From NCBI GenBank assembly GCA_902386205.1, contig CABMIH010000065.1:1-64000 (forward strand): a stretch of 64,000 nucleotides of DNA, given 5' to 3'. Origin of the DNA: an uncultured archaeon. GTDB lineage: Archaea; Halobacteriota; Methanosarcinia; Methanosarcinales; Methanoperedenaceae. Below are positions 51,301 through 61,000 of the stretch, one piece after another; position 1 is the stretch's first letter; each line of letters starts with the position of its first letter. Below the pieces are notes generated by a model, which saw only the letters and a program-made list of their open reading frames with translations, was not told where the DNA came from and did not search any database. The translations under genes and the position numbers were made by a program.

Positions 51301-51600
51301 TCACATCTCCATCAAAACAAGCTCGAATTTGATACCCATACAGGATTGGCAGAACCCCAGGAATTCTTTTGCGTTGATAGACATTTCATCGTAGAGGGAT
51401 TTAGATATATAAAAAAAAATATGTACCTGTCCAGGATTATCCGGGGTCCGCTTTTTTATTTCACCGTGAAGTTCTTCAAAAATGGCCACAAGAATCTTGA
51501 AATTTATCCTTTTAAGGATACGGATGCGTCCCGCTCCTGTCTCATCTACCCAGATGCGGTAGTTGGCGGTTTTGCGGACAAAAACATCCTTTTCATTCAT
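51301..51600 (-). CDS. small protein of unknown function
   Basis: 99 residues: VFVRKTANYRIWVDETGAGRIRILKRINFKILVAIFEELHGEIKKRTPDNPGQVHIFFYISKSLYDEMSINAKEFLGFCQSCMG, with one CQSC pair. Overlaps the end of the frameshifted gene upstream by 8 nt. Family unknown. Confidence 0.6.
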   Translation of the reverse strand: MNEKDVFVRKTANYRIWVDETGAGRIRILKRINFKILVAIFEELHGEIKKRTPDNPGQVHIFFYISKSLYDEMSINAKEFLGFCQSCMGIKFELVLMEM

Positions 51601-52004
51601 ATAATTCCTGTACTTTCCTGCCGGATTCCATATCCCATCTTATTTCTTCAGCTAAAGACCGTCTTGCGCCAGTCATCGTATCAAGCTGTTCATAGATATA
51701 CTCACGCAGGAACAAATCTTCGATTTTCTCTGCATCATTTTCTATCTCATGCAACCGGTTAAGCAGGTTCTCAAGTTCTCTCTGTGAGTGATGCCTGCTC
51801 GTACCCTGCCAGCTGCCTTCTATTAAGGCAATTGAGCGGGCCGATCTTTCAAGTCCGATCCTTATACGCTGGTATTGCGGCTTTTTTAGTTTCTCCTTTG
51901 CATATATCTCATATTCTGATACAAATCTTTCTTCTATACCCTCAGGTTCAGTATCATCCCATTTATCATGGAAGGCAAAAACGATCCCTTCTTTGGTTTA
52001 ACAT
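51593..52004 (-). CDS. unknown protein, start frameshifted
   Basis: The minus-strand frame KEGIVFAFHDKWDDTEPEGIEERFVSEYEIYAKEKLKKP... to LYE-stop (51593) is open for about 135 codons but has no in-frame start. ATG 52004-52002, with GGTGA 7 bases upstream, would read in if one A of the AAA run (51997-51999 on the plus strand) were removed: M-L-T-K-E-G-I-V-F. So the gene probably has a one-base insertion, real or in the assembly. Soluble, charged, no known family; its 3' end overlaps the next gene by 8 nt. Confidence 0.6.
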
Positions 52005-52020
52005 ATTTTTGTCACCGTCC

Positions 52021-52407
52021 CTTCTATATAAATAGACGATATATATCCTTAAATATTCAGGCAGGATTTGTCACTATTTGAACAAAACCGGAACTATCAT
52101 GACAATAATGCCTTATGGATTAAACATTCGAATTGTTAATAAACCAGAGAACTTTACCTTGATCTTCCCGGGGACCGAATGGATTTATCAAATATTGCTT
52201 ATTTACACTATTTGAATATCTGTGGGGCCATAGAGGTATCCGGTGAATTAAATGACACTACAAGAAAAAAGAAGGGATTTACTTTGCCCCAGAGAAAGGG
52301 CACAGTAAGAGTACAGCCGACGATAACAATACAAAAATAGAACAGGATATTGTACTGTTCAAAAGTCCTGGAGATTCCAGGCTGATGGATTATGTCTGGT
52401 GGTTGAT
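52021..52407. other. intergenic region
   Basis: 387 bases with no convincing gene. A 38-codon frame from ATG 52099 stops without features. The part near 52260-52320 is A-rich. Promoters for the divergent neighbours are likely here (tatataaatag near 52025 on the side of the minus-strand gene). Confidence 0.4.
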
Positions 52408-52554
52408 ATGACTTCAGCCAGACAATACAAATGCCCCAATTGCAAGCGTACGATAACGGTAACCCGTGCAGACTTCATCAAAGGAATCGCGATGGTGTCA
52501 TGTGGAGACTGCGGCAGAAATGCTTTTACGATAGAGGAAAGTCTGTTGGGATGA
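52408..52554 (+). CDS. small zinc-ribbon protein
   Basis: 48 residues from ATG 52408: CPNC at residues 9-12 and CGDC at 32-35 with KRTITVTRADFIKGIAMVS between, then GRNAFTIEESLLG. GGTGG lies 7 bases upstream. This is a one-zinc ribbon of unknown role, too short to be found by a 60-residue cutoff. It lies 50 nt before enolase and may share its transcript. Confidence 0.65.
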   Translation: MTSARQYKCPNCKRTITVTRADFIKGIAMVSCGDCGRNAFTIEESLLG

Positions 52555-52604
52555 ATACTTAAAATTAAGTACAATCGTGCCTATTCAGGTCAAAAGGTGA
52601 GATA

Positions 52605-53852
52605 TTGTTTACAATTGAGCACATCCATGCACGCGAAATACTTGATTCAAGGGGCAATCCCACAGTGGAAGTCGATGTTTTGACAGAAAGCGGCTTTGGC
52701 CGCGCAAGCGTCCCGTCTGGCGCTTCCACAGGAACAAATGAAGCTCTTGAATTGAGGGATAAAGAAAAGCGCTACCTGGGAAAAGGCGTCACGAAAGCCG
52801 TAAACAATGTCAATACTGAAATTAAGGATGCGCTCATCGGCATGGACGTGCGGGACCAGCGCGAGATTGACATGATGATGATAGAACTTGACGGCACCCC
52901 GAACAAATCAAGAATAGGGGCAAATGCCATACTCGGTGTTTCACTGGCCGTAGCCCACGCGGCAGCTGATTCTCTCGGGCTTTCCCTTTACCGTTACTTG
53001 GGCGGTGCGAACTCTTTCACACTTCCCTGCCCGACCATGAACATAATAAACGGGGGAAAACACGCAGGCAACCACCTTGCTATCCAGGAATTCATGATAC
53101 AGCCAAGAGGCGCAAAGACATATTCCGAAGCCCTGCGCATGGGGGCTGAGACGTATCACACACTGGGTGCCATACTTGTTAAAAAATACGGCGCATCTGC
53201 CGTCAATGTGGGTTACGAAGGCGGTTACGCTCCACCGCTTTCGAACACAAGGGATGCGCTTGATTCCGTGACCTCTGCCATTGATGAGGTGGGATACGGG
53301 AAAGAGATAAGCATTGGTCTTGATGCCGCAGCTTCGGAGTTTTACGAGAAGGGCATATACAGCATCGATGGAAGCTCCTTCTCTCCTGATGACCTTGCCG
53401 ATTATTATTCTGACCTCGTTAAGACCTATCCGATCCTCTCAATCGAAGACCCGTTCCATGAAGAGGCATTCGATGATTTTGCTGCCCTGACAGGAAAACT
53501 GAAGGACACAATAATCATTGGCGATGACCTTTTTGTGACGAACGTGAAGCGGCTTGGGCAGGGTATAAAGATGAACGCAGGGAATGCACTGCTCCTGAAA
53601 GTCAACCAGATTGGCACACTGTCTGAGGCTTTTGATGCCGCAAGGCTTGCGCAGAAGAACAGGTTCAAGGTCATCGTGAGCCACAGGTCGGCCGAGACAG
53701 AGGATACTACAATTGCGGATATTTCAGTTGCTATCGGCGCCGAATTGATAAAAACAGGAGCGCCAGCAAGGAGTGAGAGGAACGCGAAGTATAACCAGTT
53801 GCTAAGGATAGAGGAGGAACTGGGAAAGGCGGCGGTGTTTACAGGGATTTGA
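52605..53852 (+). CDS. eno: enolase
   Basis: 415 residues from TTG 52605 ([25 protein letters not shown]) with GGTGA just upstream; no ATG is available in the conserved N-terminus. Catalytic and Mg-binding motifs: [77 protein letters not shown] and [22 protein letters not shown]. Interconverts 2-phosphoglycerate and phosphoenolpyruvate in the cytosol; mainly gluconeogenic here. Followed by a small acidic gene 19 nt on. Confidence 0.97.
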   Translation: MFTIEHIHAREILDSRGNPTVEVDVLTESGFGRASVPSGASTGTNEALELRDKEKRYLGKGVTKAVNNVNTEIKDALIGMDVRDQREIDMMMIELDGTPNKSRIGANAILGVSLAVAHAAADSLGLSLYRYLGGANSFTLPCPTMNIINGGKHAGNHLAIQEFMIQPRGAKTYSEALRMGAETYHTLGAILVKKYGASAVNVGYEGGYAPPLSNTRDALDSVTSAIDEVGYGKEISIGLDAAASEFYEKGIYSIDGSSFSPDDLADYYSDLVKTYPILSIEDPFHEEAFDDFAALTGKLKDTIIIGDDLFVTNVKRLGQGIKMNAGNALLLKVNQIGTLSEAFDAARLAQKNRFKVIVSHRSAETEDTTIADISVAIGAELIKTGAPARSERNAKYNQLLRIEEELGKAAVFTGI

Positions 53853-53871
53853 ATTACAACTCTACAAAATA

Positions 53872-54084
53872 ATGTCAATAAAAGAGCTTGAAGAAGAAAT
53901 CATAGAAATTGAAAAAGTAAAGGAACATTATAAACCCGGTAGTTTGGAGTGGAACAACATTAACGCTATAATTACTGAAAAGAAAAGAAAACTCAACAGA
54001 CTGAAAACGCAAGAAGATGGTGAAGAAGATGATGTACTTATCGGATGTGAGGGGGATTGTGGCAGTTGCGGCGGAGGAAGGTGA
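53872..54084 (+). CDS. small acidic protein with Cys-rich tail
   Basis: 70 residues: a helical, charged N-terminus (SIKELEEEIIEIEKVKEHYKPGSLEWNNINAIITEKKRKLNRL) and a GCEGDCGSCGGGR tail with three cysteines, which could bind metal or a cluster. Not recognised. 19 nt after enolase. Confidence 0.6.
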   Translation: MSIKELEEEIIEIEKVKEHYKPGSLEWNNINAIITEKKRKLNRLKTQEDGEEDDVLIGCEGDCGSCGGGR

Positions 54085-54136
54085 CCGTAAATATGCGGTT
54101 CCCTCTCCACATATCTTTCTTGTTAAAAAAATAGAA

Positions 54137-54538
54137 TTATTTAATAAATTTCCGTCCGATTAGCGCGCCAAGCATTGCAAATACTGCTCCAAACACAACA
54201 TTGATTATGCCCATGAACAGTAAATTAAAAAGCAAATAGGGTTGGGATGCAAAACTTATTCCAAGAACTGGTTTATGCATGGTCATTCCGATAAATATAC
54301 CGGCGTAAATTGTAATAACGGAGGCAAGCGTTACAATGCCACCTTTTATCGCGGCTTCTCTGAAGCCAAGGCCTGAAAATATCCATCCCGTATAGCCAAT
54401 AATTGCTATGCGGGCAAGTAGAAACAACGTATTGGCCGAAGAATTGGCGGATAATGGAGGCAAAATCCCGCCAAGGATTAATCCTGTTTGTATGCCTGTT
54501 AATGCAATCATGAGGGCAATGATGTGAATCTCTTTCAT
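54137..54538 (-). CDS. small membrane protein
   Basis: 133 residues with four helices; begins KEIHIIALMIALTGIQTGLILGGILPPLSANS. Contains the charged loops FSGLGFREAAIKGG and ends GALIGRKFIK. Function unknown. No clear operon partner. Confidence 0.6.
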   Translation of the reverse strand: MKEIHIIALMIALTGIQTGLILGGILPPLSANSSANTLFLLARIAIIGYTGWIFSGLGFREAAIKGGIVTLASVITIYAGIFIGMTMHKPVLGISFASQPYLLFNLLFMGIINVVFGAVFAMLGALIGRKFIK

Positions 54539-54595
54539 AATCTCTTATAATGATTTTTTGTAATAATATATATTTCCATTGGATAAATGGTATTA

Positions 54596-54939
54596 CTAAT
54601 GTTCCGCCCTCAATTTAAGAGCCCGGTTCATTTCTTCAAAGCCCCGCTGCGTGTCTTTAAACAGCCAGCGCACAAACAGGGGAACGAGCAAGCCCTAAAT
54701 ATCTTGCGCTGCACAAATCGCACGCTTCCGGCTTCAAGCGGCTCAATGGTGAAAATGTGCTCGCCGTCGAAAAGACCGGGTATCAGGAAGTGTCCAAGCC
54801 AGCGCAGTTCGCGATTGAGTTCGCCGCTGGCACGGCGTATGAAGGGGTTCCACTGAGGGAAACTGGCAAAATCGGTGAGGAGATGCCAGACACGCTCAGG
54901 AGGGGCGGCTATTGAGATTTCGGTGTGGAGGTGGTTCAT
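54596..54939 (-). pseudogene. SRPBCC-type protein, deleted and frameshifted
   Basis: The N-terminus (HTEISIAAPPERVWHLLTDFASFPQWNPFIRRASGE) and LNRELRWLGHFLIPGLFDGEHIFTIEPLEAGSVRFVQRKIFR are SRPBCC/polyketide-cyclase-like, but about 25-30 residues normally between them are missing in frame. At 54693-54695 a run of three Cs (plus strand) is one short: with one more, the frame reads on as GLLVPLFVRWLFKDTQRGFEEMNRALKLRAEH and stops at 54596; as given it stops early at 54628. Family members bind hydrophobic ligands. A natural relic, an assembly error, or both. Confidence 0.75.
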
Positions 54940-55039
54940 GGTTCAGGTTCAGTCATGGTTTTTAACGCATAGGAAATTATGAAATATTTATTATGTCTCC
55001 CACTATTTCGATAATTATTTGATTGTGAGGCTTTCAGTT

Positions 55040-55864
55040 TTATCTGCTTTCCTTATCATGCACCCACCACTGGCCACCCGGCGTATGCTCCTTCTTCCAG
55101 ATGGGGACTTCAGCTTTCAGACGTTCGATAGCTTCACTCAGCACAGGGAAAAGCTGTTCCCTGTGGCCTGCTGCCACAACTATGTACACGATCTCCTCAC
55201 CAGCCCTTATGATGCCTGTCCTGTGATGCATCAGGACATCTATGATCCCTTCTTTTTCCCTGAGTCCTGTGCATATTTCATTCATTTTTTGCCTGGCGAT
55301 CCCGCCGTATTCCTCAAATTCGAGATACTCAGTTCTTGCATCTTTCGTTACTGCCCTTACGATCCCTGTAAAAGTCCCGATAGCTCCGGCTTTTTCCATA
55401 TCCTTTGAGGTTCGGATTTTCTTTATGAGCGATTCCAGCGTATGGTACTCCGGCTGATCCATGATCTTGCTGACGATTTCCCTGATATCGGCATCTTCCG
55501 GCTTACCAAGCCTGATAACGATATCTGGCGCATCAACCTCACCGAGAGCTATTTTTGGAAGCCTGCTATCCTTAAAACCCTCGATAACCGCAAAATCCAT
55601 TCCAGCATCTGCAAGTTCATCCAGCGCGCTAACAATATCGTTATCGAGTGAGAATTTTACAAGTTCACTTTGCGTGACACCGATGACGACATCTGCCCCG
55701 GCTTCCCTGTGTTTCCATGTATCAGTACCCGTAGCATCTATTTTATGATCATGGAGGTGTTTTATAGTTCCTACGGAACCGTAGCCCTTAAGCGCTTTTA
55801 CGATTTGCCCGACTAATGTGGTTTTCCCTGTTTTTTTATATCCTACGACCGAAATGACCCTCAT
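55040..55864 (-). CDS. fused MobB-MoaE molybdopterin cofactor protein
   Basis: 274 residues. Residues 1 to about 150 are MobB (GTP-binding): Walker A VVGYKKTGKTTLVGQIVKAL and AVIEGFKDSRLPKI. From about 155 the protein is MoaE, the large subunit of molybdopterin synthase: GAIGTFTGIVR, LEFEEYGGIARQKM, VLMHHRTGIIRAGEEIVYIVV and VPIWKKEHTPGGQWWVHDK with the Lys residues that carry the reaction. MoaE inserts sulphur into precursor Z with MoaD; MobB assists guanylylation. Such fusions occur in archaea. Adjacent (2 nt) to argS. Confidence 0.92.
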   Translation of the reverse strand: MRVISVVGYKKTGKTTLVGQIVKALKGYGSVGTIKHLHDHKIDATGTDTWKHREAGADVVIGVTQSELVKFSLDNDIVSALDELADAGMDFAVIEGFKDSRLPKIALGEVDAPDIVIRLGKPEDADIREIVSKIMDQPEYHTLESLIKKIRTSKDMEKAGAIGTFTGIVRAVTKDARTEYLEFEEYGGIARQKMNEICTGLREKEGIIDVLMHHRTGIIRAGEEIVYIVVAAGHREQLFPVLSEAIERLKAEVPIWKKEHTPGGQWWVHDKESR

Positions 55865-55866
55865 AA

Positions 55867-57561
55867 TTACATGGATTCAGGGGCTGTTATCCCGAGCGTA
55901 TCAAGGGCGTTTGCCAGGACGATGCGCGAGCAATCGACCAGCGCAAGACGGGAAGCCCTGTACTCGGGCTCGACGCTGAGGACCGGCACATACCTGTAGA
56001 ACTGGTTGAAGGCATCGGCAAGTTCCCTGGCATAAATGGCCATGAGATTGGGCTTTAGCTCCCGTGCCGAATTATCTATCACATTTTCAAAACTTGCAAG
56101 TTTTTTTATAAGAGTTACTTCCTGCTCTTCAACAAGGAGACTGGGGTCGAACATGTCAAAAACGAACCCTTCGTCTTTTGCATTCTTGAGTATGCTGCAT
56201 GCCCTGGCGTGAGAATACTGGATAAATGGCGCTCCCTGTTTTTCAAAGTCAAGCGCTTCTTTCCAGTCAAACGTGGTCGCCTTTTCGGGCGAAACGCGGA
56301 TAATATCGTACCGGACTGCACCTATGCCAACAAAGGCCGCCACCTTTTTCTTAAAATCCTCGCCTGTTTCAGGACGCTTTTTATTTACTTCATCGTAGGC
56401 CGCTTTCTCGACCTGGTCAAGCAGTTCGTCGGCAGATATGAAAACGCCGCGACGTGTGCTCATCGAACCTTCAGGCAATGATACGAATTCAAAAATCACT
56501 ATCTCAGGTTCTTTTAAACCGAGGATTCGAAGCACAGCCTTAAGCTGCGAAGAGATGAGCTTGTGGTCGGCGCCGAGTATGTCTATCATCCTATCGCACT
56601 GCGATGCTTTCCATTCATGGTACGCCAGGTCGCGGGTCGTGTAAAGCGAAGTGCCGTCCGAGCGCTGGATAACAAGAGGCTTTTGTATCCCTTCGTTTTT
56701 CAGGTCAACCATGAGTGCGCCGTCCTTCATTCCTGCGCGGCCTGTTTCCCTGACGCGCTCTATCATCCTGTTCACCTCTCCCGAACGCACGAACATGGAC
56801 TCCCAGATGAACTTATCATGGCGGATGTTCATCCGCTCCAGGGATTCTTTTATTCCCTGCATGGCCGTATCTATGGCATCCTTGAATTTTTTGGTAGTTT
56901 CATTATCACCAGTTTCGTATTGTTTCATGATGCCGTCAACTTCAGGCGAGTGTTCTTTTTCATCCACCAGGGTTTTGTTGGCATTGATATAGACCTCTGC
57001 TATGGCATGGTCCGTCTTTTTTGTGGTGTCGAACTTGAAGTTGGCAAGTCCCCATACGACGACTGCTATCTGCCTTCCCATATCATTTATATAATACTGC
57101 GTTTCCACATCGAAACCCGCACGTTTAAGTATCCGGGCGAGTGTATCGCCGATCACGGAATTCCTTATATGGCCTATATGCAGCGGGCCATCTGGATTGG
57201 CCGAGGTGTGTTCAAGTATCACTTTCCCTTTGTTGTTGAGATTCCCGAAATCTTCCCTTTCAAGCAAAACACGCAATAATGTCTCGTTCAGGTAAGCGCG
57301 GCTTGCAAAAAAATTGATATAGGGCCCTGCCATTTCCGCCCTGTCGATATAGGAGTCGGGCTGGATCTTGATATTCCTGTAGATCTTTTCGCAGATGTTT
57401 TTCGGGCCCTGCCTGTATTCCGGAGCCAGCCTGAATGCGACCGATGATGCAATATCGGCGTGGGGCGACTCTGAAAGTGCTAAATCAGATGTTTTGAAAC
57501 CCGATTTCTCCATTGCAATAGATAGTACAGAAGATACCTCATTCTTGAATTTTAGAAACAT
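55867..57561 (-). CDS. argS: arginyl-tRNA synthetase
   Basis: 564 residues from ATG 57561 (MFLKFKNEVSSVL); the open frame to 57636 adds a basic, AT-rich stretch not seen in the family. Class I HIGH motif in ANPDGPLHIGHIRNSVIGD (about 110-118), ArgS N-terminal domain (AEMAGPYINFFAS), STMSTRRG-like ending of the KMSKS region in SSMSTRRGVFISADEL, and the anticodon-binding domain with IQYSHARACSIL and the C-terminal ALDTLGITAPESM. Charges tRNA-Arg. Divergent from the glutaredoxin/nrdD operon. Confidence 0.96.
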   Translation of the reverse strand: MFLKFKNEVSSVLSIAMEKSGFKTSDLALSESPHADIASSVAFRLAPEYRQGPKNICEKIYRNIKIQPDSYIDRAEMAGPYINFFASRAYLNETLLRVLLEREDFGNLNNKGKVILEHTSANPDGPLHIGHIRNSVIGDTLARILKRAGFDVETQYYINDMGRQIAVVVWGLANFKFDTTKKTDHAIAEVYINANKTLVDEKEHSPEVDGIMKQYETGDNETTKKFKDAIDTAMQGIKESLERMNIRHDKFIWESMFVRSGEVNRMIERVRETGRAGMKDGALMVDLKNEGIQKPLVIQRSDGTSLYTTRDLAYHEWKASQCDRMIDILGADHKLISSQLKAVLRILGLKEPEIVIFEFVSLPEGSMSTRRGVFISADELLDQVEKAAYDEVNKKRPETGEDFKKKVAAFVGIGAVRYDIIRVSPEKATTFDWKEALDFEKQGAPFIQYSHARACSILKNAKDEGFVFDMFDPSLLVEEQEVTLIKKLASFENVIDNSARELKPNLMAIYARELADAFNQFYRYVPVLSVEPEYRASRLALVDCSRIVLANALDTLGITAPESM

Positions 57562-57609
57562 AAACAGGGGCTTACACTCAAGCCAAGTACATAATTTTTT
57601 CTTATTTTT

Positions 57610-57675
57610 TTTGTTATCATACATGATAACAAACATGATAAATAATTAACCATATCTGATAAAATATCTGATAAC
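57610..57675. promoter_or_regulatory. TGATAA half-site array between argS and the nrdD operon
   Basis: An 11+2+11 perfect inverted repeat (57610-57633, arms TTTGTTATCAT and ATGATAACAAA) is followed by ATGATAAA (57635-57642), CTGATAAA (57656-57663) and CTGATAAC (57668-57675). Start-to-start spacings are 12, 21 and 12. This looks like a cooperative operator for ribonucleotide reductase genes. The AT-rich DNA to 57720 holds the promoter. Confidence 0.5.
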
Positions 57676-57762
57676 AAACAATAAATAATGATATTCAAAT
57701 TTGATTCTGAAAACCATTATTACCCTTGAAACGCACTTATTCCTTTTACAAGGAGACGTAAC

Positions 57763-58020
57763 ATGGCAGACATCCTGATATATTCTACCAACAACTGTCC
57801 GAATTGCAGGGTACTAAAGCAATTTCTGGAAACAAAAAATGTGCAATACAAAGAGGTAGACATGGCTACACCGGCAGCGCTTACAGAACTCAGAATGAAC
57901 GGCGTGTTCACCATGAGTGCCCCGGTGCTGCAGGTAGGCAACAGGTTCTATATTTCAAGTGACCTTTTCAGCCAGAACAGGATCGACCAGGGCAAAGTGG
58001 AAACACTCCTTAAGACATAG
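57763..58020 (+). CDS. glutaredoxin/NrdH-like redoxin
   Basis: 85 residues with the redoxin fold: ILIYSTNNCPNCRVLKQFLETKNVQYKEVDM (CPNC active site at about 12-15) and SAPVLQVGNRFYIS with the cis-Pro. ATG 57763 has AAGGAG 7 bases upstream. It is directly before nrdD (50 nt), so it most likely reduces the class III reductase's active-site cysteines or its formate-replacing thiol system. Divergent from argS. Confidence 0.88.
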   Translation: MADILIYSTNNCPNCRVLKQFLETKNVQYKEVDMATPAALTELRMNGVFTMSAPVLQVGNRFYISSDLFSQNRIDQGKVETLLKT

Positions 58021-58070
58021 ATAAAGGATTCTATTGCGAAGAAGAAATAACCAAACAGGAGGAATGTTAA

Positions 58071-61000
58071 ATGGTTAAATACATCGATATCCAGATATCG
58101 AGTCCACGGGAGCATAGTAAGGAGTTGGCGGGAATTTTTATACGTGAAACACGGCAGGCCCTTGAAGCCCTGAAGGCTAAAAACGCCCAGGCGGCAAAGG
58201 AATTCCAGACCATACAGAAAACGCTGGGTGGCTACTCGGTCCCGGCGATACCCAAGGTCAGGACGACTGACGGGCACCTGATGGACTGGGACAGGAACAC
58301 CATTGTCAGGCAGCTTTTAAAAGAGACAAAACTCAGCGAGCAGTTCCACGGGAAGCCTGCGATATCGGAAGAGGAGGCTAAGGAGATAGCCAAGGAAACC
58401 GAGAAGAGGATAAAGGATATGGGGGTAAAGTTCCTCTCAGGGCCGCTAGTGCGCGAACTGGTCAATATTATACTTCTTGAACGCGGACATACCGAATGGC
58501 GGAACATCTCAACGCGTGTGGGAACGCCTGTGTTTGATGCTTACAGGATAGACATGGGCACGGGTTTTGAGGCGAACGACAACGCGAACCTGCAGGAGAA
58601 CGCCGAAACCTCTCACAAGAAGAAAGCAGACAAGATGAGCAAGGAGCAGTACCTCCTGATGATACCACCCAAGCTTGCGGATGCGCACCTGAACGGCGAT
58701 ATCCACATCCATGACCTTGAGTACCTCGGGACACGCGCCTTCTGTCTTGATGCTACAGCGACAATCCCGATGGTAATGAACGGCGAGTTCTCGTTCGCAA
58801 AAGCCGGAGACTTCGATGCAATGTTCCAGAAGCCGGAAAAAATCGAGGACAGGGAATTGGCGGACGTTTCATTCCTGGACATTAAGTTTTTCGGACCCCG
58901 CGGATGCCGCAAGTTATTGCGCGTCTATCGCAAGAAAACAGATGAAAAGATACTTGCCCTGCGAACAAACCTTGGAAAAACCCTGCGCTTGAGTAAAGAT
59001 CACCCTCTGATAGTCTGTGAAAACGGGTCTCTGCTTGAACGCCGCGCGGGCGATACAAAAGCAGGCACTACCCTTGCAACCGGAACCCCATATCTTTTTG
59101 GAACCATTCCGACAAAAATAAACATGGTCCGTGAATTGTGCAGTAAAGCAACTGCAGAGGAGATCGAGAATGTTTATGCAAGAGGGCTTGGAAAGTTCTT
59201 TGAACAGAATCAGGTGATGGTGAGCGCGCATGGACAGCTTCAGAAACAATGGAGGATACGGGGGATTTTGCCCATTTCGCGCCTTGCTGAAATGACTGCG
59301 GACTGGAGCGATGAAGAATGCGAGGAAGGATTTATTGGGATCACCTTAGGGGTCACCGGCTCCGAACACGTTCTTCCGGCGATATTTGAAATGACGCCTG
59401 AAATGGCAAGGCTAACAGGCTACTTTGTTTCCGAGGGGAACTACAACGTTGTTCAGGGACATAACTATAATCTGGTCATAACAAACGGGAACCTCGAAGT
59501 GATCGAAGATGTGAAGAGAGGGATACAGGAGCTTGGCACGTACACTACTGTTTCAACCCAGCCCAACGGCGCACAGCAGATCTTTTTTGGTGGAAAACTG
59601 ACATACCTGCTTTTCAGGAGAGTGCTGGGAATTCCAGAAGGTGCAGCCGGCAAGCGCATCCCTGCGAAATTCTTTTGCATGGATAAAAAAATCTCTGATG
59701 AGTTCCTCAGCGCTTACATGACAGGCGATGGATCGTTCGCTTACCGTAAAGAAAAATCCGATGCTCTCATAAGCTTTACAACGCAATCTGAAGGACTTAA
59801 AACAGACCTGCTTTATCTCCTTGCAGCCAACGGTATCGCTGCCAGGGCGTACACGACCTCAAGCAGTACAACGTTCTCAACAGGACATGAGCACATATCA
59901 AATGTGTGGAGAGTGGCTTTCAACGGTGAGAACGTCAGGAGATTCCTGAAGTTCTCCACATTCCTGGACGAAAAGAGATCAAAAGCCGCAGCCGGGTTCC
60001 TTGAAAAAGTGATGCCGAAAAAAGCTGCATTCAAAGAGGAAAGAGTAGCAGAAATGAAAGAGGTTGACGCTACAACCGGATACCTGTATGACTTTGTGCT
60101 TGAAGGGGACGAGAATGAGGAGCATGTGTTCATGGCTGGCGATGGTCTTCTTGTTCACAACTGCCAGGACTGGGACCTGCGCTACTTCTTCTATTACGGC
60201 CTGATGCCTGACGGCAGCGGCACGAAGGCAAGCGTGGCAGGACCTGCAAAGAAAGCGGAAGTGGCCATACTCCATGCGGTCAAGGCCCTCGGGAGCGCAC
60301 AGACCAATTTCGCAGGAGGCCAGGGGTTCTATAACTTCCTCACCTTTATCGCGCCTTTCTTTGAAGGCATGAGCTACGAGGAGATCGAGCAGCTCATGCA
60401 GATGTTCGTTTATGAGATGACCCAGATGATGGTAGCGCGCGGAGGACAGCTTGTCTTCTCCTCCGTCCAGTTGTCCCCGGGCGTTCCCAAACTCTGGAAA
60501 GATAAGCCCGTGGTCTACAAGGGTGCGGTCTATGACGGGAAGCAGGCACCCCTGCGGACTTATGGAGAGTTCGAGCGCGAGGTGCGCCTTGCCTTTGAAG
60601 CGCTCATGAATGTGATGCTAAAAGGCGACTACTGGGGCAAACCCTTCAACTTCCCCAAGCCCGAAGTGAGCATAGAGCCGGATTTCATGGTTGAGGACGA
60701 GGAGTATAACCGAGCGCATCCCGAACTTCTGAGCTACGACGAGCTTTATACAAAGGCTTTTGAGCTTGCGGCAAAGTTCGGCGCGCCCTACTTTGACAAC
60801 CAGCTTCCGGAGTACAGGGGCGCAGGGAAGGGGATAAGCTGCTACCAGTGCTGCGCCTACAATTTCTCATCATCGCAGGATAAGGATTCGGAGTTCGAAG
60901 CCAAGCTGTATTTCAGGGACGGAAAGCATTTCTCGATGGGTGCATGGCAGGTCGTGTCCGTCAACTGCCCGCGCGCAGCCTACAAGGCAAAGAAGGATGA

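Noticed and set aside
52099-52215. 38-residue frame with ATG in the enolase upstream region
   Set aside because: Too short, no ribosome site, and no motif.
57610-57633. Palindrome as a terminator of argS or nrdD
   Set aside because: It lies upstream of both divergent starts, so a promoter or operator role fits better.
58905-60161. Intein start at the CRKLLRVY cysteine rather than at C225
   Set aside because: Placing the start at C225 makes the exteins join as EYLGTRAF-CQDWDLRYFF, which fits uninterrupted NrdD, and block A (CLDATATIPMVMNGEF) matches there.
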